Made by a program: the position numbers and the translations under genes. Shown piece by piece: positions 1 to 8,955 of a stretch of 64,000 bases of DNA. A model generated the notes under the pieces. That model saw only the letters and a list, made by a program, of their open reading frames with translations. It was not told the origin of the DNA and ran no database searches. This stretch comes from an uncultured Bacillota bacterium (GTDB lineage Bacteria > Bacillota_I > Bacilli_A > RFN20 > CAG-826), in the NCBI GenBank assembly GCA_937876465.1, contig CALEHV010000023.1:6625-70624 (forward strand). Direction: 5' to 3'. The first letter of the stretch is position 1. Each line of letters opens with the position of its first letter.

Positions 1-1
1 T

Positions 2-67
2 CGTTTACCTGAATATTATGATGGCACATATCAATATCTAAAGAGTCTGGGTGTTGAGGAAATATAA
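2..67 (+). pseudogene. 3' end of a coding sequence cut by the window edge
   Basis: Reading from base 2 gives an open frame of 21 codons ending in TAA at 65–67, with the peptide ending YLKSLGVEEI. It may be the C-terminus of a gene that begins outside the window, or a decayed remnant like the one at 347–520. Nothing in the peptide identifies a family. Confidence 0.3.
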
Positions 68-346
68 TTACAGTTTGTTTTTTTAGTTGTAACAGCTTAT
101 TCCGAAATCCCTAAAATACTTAATAGCAAATAAAAATGTGTTCACTGTCATACATTAAACACAGGAACACGTTTGTTGCGTGTGTCTAAAGTTAAAAGAG
201 GGAACATATTGGCATCAGCATGTATAAATTATCGGCCGGACATGATTAATTAAAGGTAACAAAACGCCATTAAAAGTTAATAAAAGTGAACTGCCTTTAT
301 ATTATATATAAAGTGTTTCTTTGATACAGACATGAGCAAAATCTGA

Positions 347-520
347 AAGCGATACAAAAGTGCGGATGCATATCGTGATGGCGAAAGTAGATGGTATTTG
401 TCTAAAAATCTTTTTGAAAAGGCGTTAACTTTTAATTCTTATTCTGGAGCTAAATTTAATAATACAATTATAGGCTCTTCTTACGTTAGAGGAATCTTAG
501 AAGATAATAGAATATATTAA
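347..520 (+). pseudogene. Possible gene remnant (C-terminal fragment)
   Basis: An open frame of about 57 codons runs from just after a TGA at 344–346 to a TAA at 518–520. It has no plausible start codon or ribosome binding site. The peptide has balanced composition and coding-like codon use (it includes RDGESRWYLSKNLFEKAL and ends YVRGILEDNRIY), so it reads like the tail of a decayed gene. I do not recognise the family. The rest of 1–770 shows no other gene, which fits a decaying accessory region. Confidence 0.3.
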
Positions 521-707
521 CCTCTATATTTTGCTAGGTAAGTAATTGGATACAAGTTTCTTTCTATCTTTAAGTTCGTAGATTCTTTTCTCATATTCTT
601 TTGTATTAGTAACTTTCTCAATAGTTTCAACAATATCATTAAGCTAACAAGTGTATTAGTGGTCTATTTGACAGATTAGGTTATTGTGCCGTTTTTGTTA
701 TAGGCAA

Positions 708-742
708 AAATGACTACAAAAGTTGTCGTAAATGACTACAAA
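708..742. repeat. Pair of direct repeats AAATGACTACAAA before the HTH gene
   Basis: Two identical 13-base copies lie at 708–720 and 730–742, 22 bp apart (about two helical turns). They sit 45–80 bp upstream of the HTH/ankyrin-like gene. Spaced direct repeats on one DNA face are typical of an operator bound by a dimer. Self-regulation by the downstream protein is an inference. Confidence 0.45.
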
Positions 743-787
743 TTTAACTTTAATAATGTTAATATGTAAATGCCGAGGATAAGTGAA

Positions 788-1867
788 ATGACAAACTTAG
801 AGAAAAATATAAATCAATATATGGAACTTAAAGGAATTAGATTTTATACAGATCTTTTGGTTGATATAGCACACCAATTAAATATAAAAGGATATGATGC
901 ATTTGAGTTTGCAAATAGAGAAAAAGCAAATTTTTCTAAAATGCTAAAAGGGCAGAGGCCTCTAAAATATGACTTCATCGTACCTTTAGAAAAAATATTT
1001 GGTGTATCGTTAGCGAGACTTCTTGATGAAGATGCTTATAAACTCCCTACTGAAAAAGATAACATCCCTTTTTTAAAAGGATTTAGATACTATGCATACA
1101 AAGACGACCCTGAATTATACGAAAAGGAGTTAGACAATTTGCTAACAGCGACTGGCGAATCATGTTTAACTCAAACCGACGAATTTGGTAAAACGTTCTT
1201 GGATTATGCTGTGGAATATAAATCAATTAATGGTGTTAGATTTCTACACGATAAATATAAATTAAAACTTAGATCTTATAATAATCATTTTGAGACTGAA
1301 CCAAATGGTATTCTTTGGATACACAATAAAGGCATTGAACTTGCAAGAATGATCTCAAATTTTGGTGATGTTGAATTATTCAATGATATTTACGACTCAA
1401 GATATATGGTTGCTTGTGGTGGATATTATCTTCCAGACACAATATTTGCTACTGACGAATATGCTTCCATTATTTTGGAAAATAAGGAACTTTATAATAG
1501 CTTATTTGAAAACAAACCATACGCATATTTATATGGAAGAAAGGCACAAACCAGATTAAATAAAAAGTATATGGAATTCAATTCTATCAATCCTGTTATA
1601 AATACTTGCCTTAGTTATGCGTTGAGACATTTAAAGAAATACAAAAATGAAGCGATAGAAATATTAAATTTTGGAATTAATCATAATTTGAGAATTCGTC
1701 AAAGATTTGGAAAAGAATTATATAACTTCCATATAGATGAATGCGGCGGCATAAGGGACCGGGCAAACAACAATGAAATAGTGCAAATTGCAGTTATTGT
1801 AAAAGAGAAAGAGATTAATGATGAAGAGATCAATAATCTAATTGAACAACTTCCTACTTTTATGTAA
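788..1867 (+). CDS. HTH-like N-terminal protein with an ankyrin-like segment
   Basis: The 359-residue product starts with a helical region (about residues 1–85) resembling a Cro/XRE-type DNA-binding fold, including NFSKMLKGQRPLKYDFIVPL. An ankyrin-like segment follows (TDEFGKTFLDYAVEYKSING, about 125–145). The C-terminal half is not recognised. I chose ATG 788 over ATG 770 because GAGG at 775–778 lies 9 nt before 788, while 770 has no binding site. The gene stands alone and is followed by a terminator. The direct repeats upstream suggest autoregulation. Its role is unknown; an accessory regulator or a phage- or stress-related protein is possible. Confidence 0.7.
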   Translation: MTNLEKNINQYMELKGIRFYTDLLVDIAHQLNIKGYDAFEFANREKANFSKMLKGQRPLKYDFIVPLEKIFGVSLARLLDEDAYKLPTEKDNIPFLKGFRYYAYKDDPELYEKELDNLLTATGESCLTQTDEFGKTFLDYAVEYKSINGVRFLHDKYKLKLRSYNNHFETEPNGILWIHNKGIELARMISNFGDVELFNDIYDSRYMVACGGYYLPDTIFATDEYASIILENKELYNSLFENKPYAYLYGRKAQTRLNKKYMEFNSINPVINTCLSYALRHLKKYKNEAIEILNFGINHNLRIRQRFGKELYNFHIDECGGIRDRANNNEIVQIAVIVKEKEINDEEINNLIEQLPTFM

Positions 1868-1897
1868 ATTGTAATTATTCGTAAAATCCTTTCTGAA

Positions 1898-1933
1898 GCT
1901 TTGCATCGATTCTCCTCGAAATATTGCAAAGCG
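1898..1933. repeat. Inverted repeat GCTTTGCA…TTGCAAAGC
   Basis: GCTTTGCA at 1898–1905 pairs with TTGCAAAGC at 1925–1933, just before the terminator of the HTH/ankyrin-like gene. In RNA it would form a stem ahead of the terminator hairpin. It may be part of the 3' end structure or a protein site. Confidence 0.35.
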
Positions 1934-1934
1934 G

Positions 1935-1972
1935 AAAAAGACAGTGAATTCTAGAAAAACACTGTCTTTTTT
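1935..1972 (+). terminator. Intrinsic terminator after the HTH/ankyrin-like gene
   Basis: The stem AAAAAGACAGTG (1935–1946) pairs with CACTGTCTTTTT (1960–1971) and ends in a T-run. The A-run upstream makes it potentially bidirectional. Confidence 0.85.
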
Positions 1973-2065
1973 CTATGATTTTAGGAAATAATCTCGTTTA
2001 AAAAGTTGATTTAAGATATAATTAATTTAATAAAATTAGGTTGGTAAACGTACATAAATTAAGTA

Positions 2066-2127
2066 ATTCAACAAATCGTTTAGCAATTCAACATTTTGTT
2101 TATTTTCTTTATTCAACATTTTGTTTA
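2066..2127. promoter_or_regulatory. Three tandem operator-like repeats (ATTCAACATTTTGTTTA)
   Basis: Copies lie at 2066–2082 (variant ATTCAACAAATCGTTTA), 2086–2102 and 2111–2127, the last two identical. The array ends 25 bp before the start of an XRE-type regulator gene. This suggests a multi-site operator bound by that regulator. Site function is inferred from position. Confidence 0.6.
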
Positions 2128-2151
2128 ATTTAATTGTGTGAGGGCAAATAT

Positions 2152-3024
2152 ATGATAGGCGAAAATATTAAGAGATTAAGAACAGCAAAAGGACTTACAC
2201 AAAAGGATCTTGCAGACAAACTTTATGTAACTGCACAAGCCGTCTCTAGATGGGAGAACAATGAAGTTGAACCTTCAATAAATACCATTAAAGATATGGC
2301 AAGACTTTTTAATGTTCAAACAGATGAATTATTAGAAGTTGAAACAAATAAAACTGACGACACAGTTGTTGTAACTGAAAATGAACAAAAACAAGAAAAC
2401 AAAGAAGAGGTTTCTGCTTCAGTAGCAAAACCTGTTCTTGCTGTTTGCGAGCAATGTAATAGACCAATCTATAATCCTAATGAAATAATTAGAAACACAC
2501 ATACATATGGCCGTACTCATAAAAAATATGTTCGCGTCTTATGCACAGACTGTGATAAGAAGAATAAAGCACGAGCTGCTGCAGCTGCATATAGTGCAGG
2601 AAAGAAACGCAGAGTACATGCATTTGTTTGGCCAAGCATTTTACTTGCCATCATTTTAGGAGTTTTTATTGCACTAGCAGTTGTTAACAATCAAGCCGGA
2701 TATGCTATTGGCGGTGTAGTCGGTGGTATAGGTGTTTATTGTTGGTTAGCATGCATGATTTTGTATAACAATTTTATATTTAATATGACCTTAGAAATAT
2801 TCTCTTGGGGATTTGTTAAATTTCCTGGAGTTATATTCAGTTTAAGCTTTGATGGAATCCTTTGGCTTATATGGGTTAAGGTTCTATTTTGGATTCTTGG
2901 ATTCATGCTTGCATTTGCCGCAGGTGCATTTGCAATTTTAATAGGTGCAGTATGCGGTGTATTTACATACCCATTTGCATTAAGAAAAAACTTTGTAGAT
3001 CCGTATTCTACATGTAATGATTAA
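2152..3024 (+). CDS. XRE-family HTH regulator fused to zinc ribbon-like and membrane segments
   Basis: The 290-residue protein begins with a clear XRE helix-turn-helix (residues 1–65: IKRLRTAKGLTQKDLADKL, then TAQAVSRWENNEVEPSINTI). An acidic linker follows, then four cysteines as CEQC…CTDC (about 102–140) that look like a zinc ribbon. The C-terminal half has about four hydrophobic segments. ATG 2152 is preferred because GAGGG at 2141–2145 lies 6 nt upstream; the TTG at 2134 has no site. It is therefore likely a membrane-anchored regulator that could link a surface signal to transcription. The lipoprotein gene follows 17 nt later, so the two are probably cotranscribed. Confidence 0.8.
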   Translation: MIGENIKRLRTAKGLTQKDLADKLYVTAQAVSRWENNEVEPSINTIKDMARLFNVQTDELLEVETNKTDDTVVVTENEQKQENKEEVSASVAKPVLAVCEQCNRPIYNPNEIIRNTHTYGRTHKKYVRVLCTDCDKKNKARAAAAAYSAGKKRRVHAFVWPSILLAIILGVFIALAVVNNQAGYAIGGVVGGIGVYCWLACMILYNNFIFNMTLEIFSWGFVKFPGVIFSLSFDGILWLIWVKVLFWILGFMLAFAAGAFAILIGAVCGVFTYPFALRKNFVDPYSTCND

Positions 3025-3041
3025 TTTGAAGGAGCTCAATC

Positions 3042-5903
3042 ATGAAAAATAAAAATATTTTAAAAACATTAACTATTTGCGGTTTAGCTGTTACTTTAAC
3101 CGCTTGTTCAAACAATGTTCCAACAAGTAGTTCTGCATCAAGTTCATCTACTTCTACTACTCAATCTAGTACAAGCGGCTCAACTTCAACTGGAACATCC
3201 ACAAGTACAACTACAACTTCAACAAGTACAACCAATCCTGGTGCTGAACTTGAAGCATATAAGGTGGAATCTATAGGTAAACTTGATACTTTATTAGATC
3301 AAGTTAGAGATTTAATTCATGATGAAGAACTTATTTTAGAAATTGCTGAATTTTATAAAACTGAAAAAGCAAAAATTGAGGCAATTACGGATATTCAATC
3401 AGGTAAGGTTGTTGTCCAACAAGTACTTGAAGATACTGCTGCCTTTATTGTTGTTGTTTCAAATAAAGAAATTCAAAAAGTTAAAAATATTACTTTAGCA
3501 GCTTTAGAAGCACTAAAAGCAAAATACATTGATACGTTATCCAATGAAGAATTAAAAACCATCCTCACAAGCTTTTATAATACTTTGGTTGCCAAAGTTA
3601 ATGAGGATGTTACATTAGAAAATTTAGTAGAAAAGATGGAATCTATTTCTTCATCTGCTGAAAGCGGCATTACAGGTAAAATTAATGACTTTATTGATGC
3701 TGGAAAAGAAAAGCTGAGAGAATATTTAGACGAGAAAGTCAATTCATTACTAGATTATGTTGAAGACGGAGATATAAAAGATGCAATTGAAGAATTCTAT
3801 TCTGATGGAATGGATGCAATCTTTGCTGTTGATACAGTTGAAGAATTAGATGCATTAAAAGCAACTTTAGAAGAAGAGACAGTCGAATTTGTTAATAACA
3901 TGACTGCCGCAATTTTAAGTGTAGGCAAAGATGCTTTAATCGATCAACTTAACGCTATTAAAAATCCAATTTATGAAAAAATTGTTGATCAAGATTTAAT
4001 CGATTCTTTGGACGAATTCTTAGAAACCCAAATTGGAAAGATTAACGGAATCGATTCATTAGAAGATTTGAAAGATTTGGGAGCTTCAGTTCTTAAAGAC
4101 TTTGAAGCATTTGTGAAAAATATTGTTTCAGCTCAATTAGTTAAATACAAAAATGAAGCACTTACTTTATTGGATGATAAGTTGGATGAACTTTTAGAGA
4201 ACCAATATGTTTCAAAAGTGTTAGAAGAATTAGGCATCGAGGAATTGATTAACGATTTTAAGGATGACGAAATCGCAAAGATTCAAGCAGTTGAGACTTT
4301 AGATGATGCAACAGCATTAAAAGATGAAATAATTGGCGATTGCGAGAATTTTGCTAAAGAAATCCTAGCTGCCATTCTTGCTAACGCTAAAGAAAAAGCT
4401 AAAGCAGAATTAACTGATTTAAAGGATGAAGTAGTAAATCTAATTCCTTCAGATCGTATTAAAAATGAATTGGATCCTTTCTTAACTGAACAAATAGAAA
4501 AAATCGATGATGTTGATTCTTTAGACGATATCGATGATGTCTTTGCTTCTGTAATTCAAGATACAAAAGATTTCATAAAAGAATTAATTATTAGTGAAGC
4601 AAAATATTTGATGCAAACATATTTAAACAATATTGTTGAAGCTCAAAGCAAAACACCTTATGCATATTTGCCAGAAAAAATGATTCCATCAAATAAACTT
4701 GTTAGTGATCCGTCAACTCTTGAATATGACTTTGATTCTTTCGTTGATGTTTCTGATATTGATTATTCGGGATATGGTCAACAATGGAACATGGTTATCG
4801 ATAACATTACTCAATTGCAATCATTTGCTTCTATTTTCAATGTTGCTCAAGCAGCAATTGCAGATACAACACTTTTAATTAATGAATATTTAGTTAATAC
4901 AGAAGACGAAGATATGGAAAAGTCTTTTGAAACAGAAAAACTTTTAGCTTACATCAAGTTAAATGATGATAATTCTTTTGAATATAACATTTCATTCAAA
5001 GTTAGTTATGACATCCCTGTATTTGGAACTGTGCAACCAGTTGTTAATATGCATTACGATCCAGAGAATGCTGAATCAACAATTCTTATTAAATTAACAG
5101 ACGATAATCAAATTAAATATGTTGTTAGCGAAAACAAATTTATCTGCGCTTTAAGCTACGGAATTGAATCTGGTAGTAGAACATCATATCTTTCAATTGA
5201 AAAAGACAAAGAAGGCACTACTGGACACGTTTATGAGTATGTTACTCTAAAAGACAAAGATTTAGTCGCTTCAGCTGCGGACTTCTATATCGACGACACC
5301 TATGTAGCTGTAGTTGGTAATAAAGCTGATGGAATTGTAGGCATGGATGGTTTCATCAGTGAACTATATCTAAAATCAACAGGAAAAATGCTTGGTTATG
5401 AGATTGAAGAATCTATCTCTGGTGTTGGTTATAACACTTTATGGTTTAACCTTGATGATATTTCAGGAATTGAGAATATTAAAATTGGCGATAAAACCAA
5501 AGATAATACAAGTAGCAAATCAACAAATGATGTCTATTTAAATAATAGTGATGTCTTATTTAAGCCAACATACAATAAAAAATTTGGTATTCCAACAAGT
5601 AGGAAATATGATATCGAATTTAGAGCAAGATATTACTATTCAAAAGACGATTTAAATAATGTTGTCGAACACAAATTATCGATACCTATGATGTTTATTC
5701 AAGAAGATAATTCAATAGATACTAACTTTACTGATTTTCCAGCAAATATTTTGGAAGATAATGGTTTAACATGTTCGGTTATTTTAAATCAAAATCATTT
5801 GAATCGAATTTTGAGTGACTATGATACTTTGATTCCGATATTCAAAGAAAATAAATCATCAATGTCCTCTGAAGCTATTGTATCGTTTATTGTTGGCGAA
5901 TAA
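3042..5903 (+). CDS. Large surface lipoprotein with helical repeats
   Basis: The 953-residue product has a lipoprotein signal peptide with lipobox LTAC and Cys22. A Ser/Thr-rich linker (about 23–66) follows. Residues about 70–540 form roughly six related helical units of about 80 residues, recognisable by patterns such as F…I..I.A…L..L (for example EEFYSDGMDAIFAVDTVEEL and DEFLETQIGKINGIDSLEDL). They recall the three-helix repeats of Gram-positive surface proteins. The last 400 residues look beta-rich and are not recognised. A strong site (GGAG) precedes ATG 3042. Expected location is the outer face of the membrane; adhesion or a spacer function is plausible but not shown. Confidence 0.8.
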   Translation: MKNKNILKTLTICGLAVTLTACSNNVPTSSSASSSSTSTTQSSTSGSTSTGTSTSTTTTSTSTTNPGAELEAYKVESIGKLDTLLDQVRDLIHDEELILEIAEFYKTEKAKIEAITDIQSGKVVVQQVLEDTAAFIVVVSNKEIQKVKNITLAALEALKAKYIDTLSNEELKTILTSFYNTLVAKVNEDVTLENLVEKMESISSSAESGITGKINDFIDAGKEKLREYLDEKVNSLLDYVEDGDIKDAIEEFYSDGMDAIFAVDTVEELDALKATLEEETVEFVNNMTAAILSVGKDALIDQLNAIKNPIYEKIVDQDLIDSLDEFLETQIGKINGIDSLEDLKDLGASVLKDFEAFVKNIVSAQLVKYKNEALTLLDDKLDELLENQYVSKVLEELGIEELINDFKDDEIAKIQAVETLDDATALKDEIIGDCENFAKEILAAILANAKEKAKAELTDLKDEVVNLIPSDRIKNELDPFLTEQIEKIDDVDSLDDIDDVFASVIQDTKDFIKELIISEAKYLMQTYLNNIVEAQSKTPYAYLPEKMIPSNKLVSDPSTLEYDFDSFVDVSDIDYSGYGQQWNMVIDNITQLQSFASIFNVAQAAIADTTLLINEYLVNTEDEDMEKSFETEKLLAYIKLNDDNSFEYNISFKVSYDIPVFGTVQPVVNMHYDPENAESTILIKLTDDNQIKYVVSENKFICALSYGIESGSRTSYLSIEKDKEGTTGHVYEYVTLKDKDLVASAADFYIDDTYVAVVGNKADGIVGMDGFISELYLKSTGKMLGYEIEESISGVGYNTLWFNLDDISGIENIKIGDKTKDNTSSKSTNDVYLNNSDVLFKPTYNKKFGIPTSRKYDIEFRARYYYSKDDLNNVVEHKLSIPMMFIQEDNSIDTNFTDFPANILEDNGLTCSVILNQNHLNRILSDYDTLIPIFKENKSSMSSEAIVSFIVGE

Positions 5904-5904
5904 T

Positions 5905-5913
5905 TGCTATAGT
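5905..5913 (+). promoter_or_regulatory. Extended -10 (TGcTATAGT), 6 nt before the next ATG
   Basis: TG-C-TATAGT at 5905–5913 lies immediately after the lipoprotein stop codon and 6 nt before ATG 5920, which has no Shine–Dalgarno. Transcription would start at or next to the A of the ATG. Confidence 0.5.
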
Positions 5914-5919
5914 ATATGT

Positions 5920-6264
5920 ATGCCAAGAATTCATACACATACTTCACACAATTATTCTGATTCGCAAAAAGATGCATTATCGAAATGCTACGAATTAGAA
6001 AGCAAAATTGATCACATTGAAAAGTGGATGAAAGTTGCTGCAATACTATCATTAGTTATTGGGGCACCAGTTATTCTCTTTTTAGGTATCGCTTTTGCAC
6101 TCCAAAAAATTGATTCATGGATTTTGTTTACAATTGGTGGAGTAGTTTTAGCTGGTTTAATTGTAGCAATTTTCTTTATCATTAGAGCTCAACTAAAGAA
6201 ACATAAAATGAAAAGAGAAATTAAGAAGATTGTTCGTGAATCTGGTATAGATTTTGTCTTATAA
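5920..6264 (+). CDS. Small two-helix membrane protein
   Basis: The 114-residue protein has a polar N-terminus with a short helix, then two predicted membrane segments (about residues 43–66 and 72–92) and a basic tail. ATG 5920 was chosen over a TTG inside the previous gene because an extended -10 sits just ahead and the TTG has no ribosome site. The family is unknown. It lies between the lipoprotein and another small membrane protein, 25 nt before the latter. Confidence 0.6.
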   Translation: MPRIHTHTSHNYSDSQKDALSKCYELESKIDHIEKWMKVAAILSLVIGAPVILFLGIAFALQKIDSWILFTIGGVVLAGLIVAIFFIIRAQLKKHKMKREIKKIVRESGIDFVL

Positions 6265-6289
6265 TACTTTAAGCGAGGTTTATATAACC

Positions 6290-6652
6290 ATGGAAAAGAA
6301 AACAAATCAAGAAAACAATGTTGTTGAAGCAACAAATCGCCCAATTCAAAAAGAACATGTAAGCGGTGCAGGAAGAGTCTTCACTATAATTGGCTTCATT
6401 TTAATGGTAGTAAGCTTATTACTTTTAATTACATATATTGCTTTAGGTTCCGCTGTTAAGAACCACGAAATTAAATATGTTGTTGCATCTTGGATGGCTT
6501 TAGCAGTCTTTTTTATTGGGGGTGCAGGAATTACTTGCTGTTCATTTGGAATTAAAAATCTTAGAGGTCTTTCTATCTCGGGACTTATCATTTCCATTTC
6601 TACAACATTAGTTTCATTTATTTACTTTATATCTTATTTAGTGAATCTATAA
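6290..6652 (+). CDS. Small three-helix membrane protein
   Basis: This 120-residue protein has a polar N-terminal 30 residues and three hydrophobic segments (about 32–57, 64–88 and 92–118). ATG 6290 is preferred to a TTG at 6254 inside the preceding gene. GAGG at 6275–6278 is a somewhat distant site (11 nt), and TATAAT at 6260–6265 could serve as its own promoter. No function can be assigned. Confidence 0.6.
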   Translation: MEKKTNQENNVVEATNRPIQKEHVSGAGRVFTIIGFILMVVSLLLLITYIALGSAVKNHEIKYVVASWMALAVFFIGGAGITCCSFGIKNLRGLSISGLIISISTTLVSFIYFISYLVNL

Positions 6653-6663
6653 TTTAAAATTTA

Positions 6664-6740
6664 AAAAGAATAATGGCGAAGATGAAATCGTCATTTTTGG
6701 TGTAGGAGCATCCATTATAGTTAAAAGAAACTATTTTTAG
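6664..6740 (+). other. Short open frame in the gap, possible remnant
   Basis: The frame reads a peptide containing NGEDEIVIFGVGASIIVKR and stops with TAG at 6738–6740. It has no start codon or binding site. It may be a scrap of a decayed gene or chance. The rest of 6653–6868 holds an imperfect inverted repeat (TTTCGTAT 6746–6753, ATACGAAA 6822–6829) and the promoter of the next gene. Confidence 0.2.
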
Positions 6741-6853
6741 GTTGCTTTCGTATTTGATTAATTTAACTAAAAAGAAACCTATAGAAAACTTACAAAAACA
6801 GTAAAAATTATATTAAATTAGATACGAAAATCATTTTTATAATATTAAAAATG

Positions 6854-6862
6854 TGCTAAAAA
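6854..6862 (+). promoter_or_regulatory. Extended -10 (TGcTAAAAA), 6 nt before the ATG
   Basis: TG-C-TAAAAA at 6854–6862 ends 6 nt before ATG 6869. No Shine–Dalgarno lies between. The same TGTGCTAAAA context occurs before glyA, which supports it as a real -10 element. Confidence 0.45.
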
Positions 6863-6868
6863 TAAAGT

Positions 6869-8938
6869 ATGCACGAAGACGAATATAATAGCCCTATTAA
6901 GGAAAGTATTAGCGTCAACGAGAACAAACAATCTCAAGAATTTTCTAGTGTAAAAGAATACGATAAACAATCTAAAGAATTCGAACAGATTTCTGAGACT
7001 GGAAAAATTATTAATAATCATTATCACAAACCAAGTAACAACGGAGGCCTTAAGCTTCCTATTTATATTTTCGTTGGCGCAGTTGCTGGTGGTATAGTTA
7101 TCGCAGCTGGTGCAATTGAAGAAATCAAAGGTGGTCATTCAGAAATCATTATCTCTGAAGTTGGAGAAAACTATGTTTCCTTTAACTATGAAACCAATGA
7201 CGAAAACCTTGTGATGAAAATTCATAATGACTTCGAAGAAGAAACACAAGAAATCGACTATTCTGAAAAAGATGAAGATGGCTTATATAAAGGTTCGTAC
7301 ACATTTAGTTCTCTCAAGAGTAACACAAACTATGTTGTCTCTCTTGATGGAAAAATGAAATTCGGAACAACTGCTAGAGTATCAAAGAGAGTTAAGACAC
7401 TTGCTAAAGGGAGTTGGAAAGATAAAGTTAAAACTTCATATGACTATTCCAAATTGAATGAAGAAAAACTCTTATTCTCGGTTGAGTTTGATGGATTAGA
7501 AAGAAGTGCAACCAACTATGCATTCAAGTTGTTTGACAATAACGGACTAGAACAAGCAGAAGTTATTTATGAGAATTATGAAGAAGTATACGAACTCAGT
7601 CTTCCTGATTCCATTATTAACGGAAGAATCTTCACACTTAACTTAAGAGCTGAAGTTGATGGACAAGTTGAAGACATTGTAAGCGAAAAACAAGACTTAG
7701 ATACAATTCTTACTAGATTCGAAGATGTATCGGTTAACGTTGATACAGATCAAATCTACGATAAAAACCTTGTTTACTTCGAATTGCAATTCGTTGATAC
7801 TCTTGGGTACTATCCTGAATCTTGTTTCTCAGCAACAATACAAGGCAATTCTCAAAGATCAATGGAAGTTAACTTTGAAGGCCATTTGCATGATAAGTTT
7901 GCTGTTTCCTTAGATGCTCTTGATTATGCTCAACAAGCTGAAGTAATAGTTCAATTCGAATATAAGGGACAAAGAAGAATTTTGTATAACGAATCCATAG
8001 ATACGAGAACTGTATCGTGGAGAAATAAAGTCCAAACGACATACGACTATTCGTGGTTAACAGGAGCTAAAGCTAAGTTAAATGTTTCAATTGATGGACT
8101 TGAGTGGAGTACAAGGAACTGGGTTATTAATGTTTGTGATGAACACACTTTAGAGACATTAACGTCTTGTGAGTACGCAGAATATAATAACGAATTTGAA
8201 ATTGACTTATCTGAGGTTCTCGATGTTTGTAAATATAGAATAGTTGCTTATGCTGATATCTTAGGAATGGAAAAAGTTCTTATCTTTGATGAAGTACAAA
8301 ACTTCTCTGAATATTTAACACCAATAGAAAATATTAGAGTTACTGTAGATAATAGTAAACTCCTCTCAGAAAATAGGTTCTATGTCTCAGTAGATTATGT
8401 TGATGTGTATGGAGTCTATTCCCTATACGGAGAGCTTCAAGATCATAACGATAGATCAATGTACGATTTCTTCGAATTCTTTGAAGAACAAGGCACTGAA
8501 AGAATTGGCTATACCGAAATGGAAAACCTATCACCGGCCAAGAAAGCATATGTCAAAATTCAAGGCTGTGCGAATGACACAATTTGGAAAGTATTCTTTG
8601 ATGAAGAAGTAGACTTCTATCGCACATCCTTACCAAGTGAGATATTGGTAACCCCATTATTCTCAAGTGCTTCAAGAACACCGCAATTCTTAGTAGAAAA
8701 CGTCGTCGATCTTGAAGAACCGTTAGCATATAACTTCAATACATTAACGGCGTATATATCTGTCGATGAAAGTCCTGGATTAGGAACTTGGACCAAAACA
8801 TATTCGGCAGATGATATGGGGGCTTACATTGTTGATTTATCAAACTTCTTGAATTTCGATAATGTAAGGTTCAGACTCACCATTTCTTACTTTGGTGAGA
8901 CTGTAACGCTTTATAACCAGATAGTAGCAATAAGTTAA
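6869..8938 (+). CDS. Membrane-anchored surface protein with duplicated beta domains
   Basis: The 689-residue protein has a polar cytoplasmic N-terminus of about 55 residues, one membrane segment (about 56–80, YIFVGAVAGGIVIAAGAIEE), then an extracellular region of beta-rich domains. An internal duplication of about 190 residues is visible. KVKTSYDYSKLNEEKLLFSV matches KVQTTYDYSWLTGAKAKLNV, and a second pair of blocks shares VSVNVDTDQ/IRVTVDNSK and a QRSM/DRSM motif. Fibronectin- or Ig-like folds are likely. The mscS gene follows 17 nt later with a strong site, so the two form an operon. The function is unknown; it could be an accessory surface partner of the channel. Confidence 0.7.
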   Translation: MHEDEYNSPIKESISVNENKQSQEFSSVKEYDKQSKEFEQISETGKIINNHYHKPSNNGGLKLPIYIFVGAVAGGIVIAAGAIEEIKGGHSEIIISEVGENYVSFNYETNDENLVMKIHNDFEEETQEIDYSEKDEDGLYKGSYTFSSLKSNTNYVVSLDGKMKFGTTARVSKRVKTLAKGSWKDKVKTSYDYSKLNEEKLLFSVEFDGLERSATNYAFKLFDNNGLEQAEVIYENYEEVYELSLPDSIINGRIFTLNLRAEVDGQVEDIVSEKQDLDTILTRFEDVSVNVDTDQIYDKNLVYFELQFVDTLGYYPESCFSATIQGNSQRSMEVNFEGHLHDKFAVSLDALDYAQQAEVIVQFEYKGQRRILYNESIDTRTVSWRNKVQTTYDYSWLTGAKAKLNVSIDGLEWSTRNWVINVCDEHTLETLTSCEYAEYNNEFEIDLSEVLDVCKYRIVAYADILGMEKVLIFDEVQNFSEYLTPIENIRVTVDNSKLLSENRFYVSVDYVDVYGVYSLYGELQDHNDRSMYDFFEFFEEQGTERIGYTEMENLSPAKKAYVKIQGCANDTIWKVFFDEEVDFYRTSLPSEILVTPLFSSASRTPQFLVENVVDLEEPLAYNFNTLTAYISVDESPGLGTWTKTYSADDMGAYIVDLSNFLNFDNVRFRLTISYFGETVTLYNQIVAIS

Positions 8939-8955
8939 TAAGGAGGAAAAAACTT

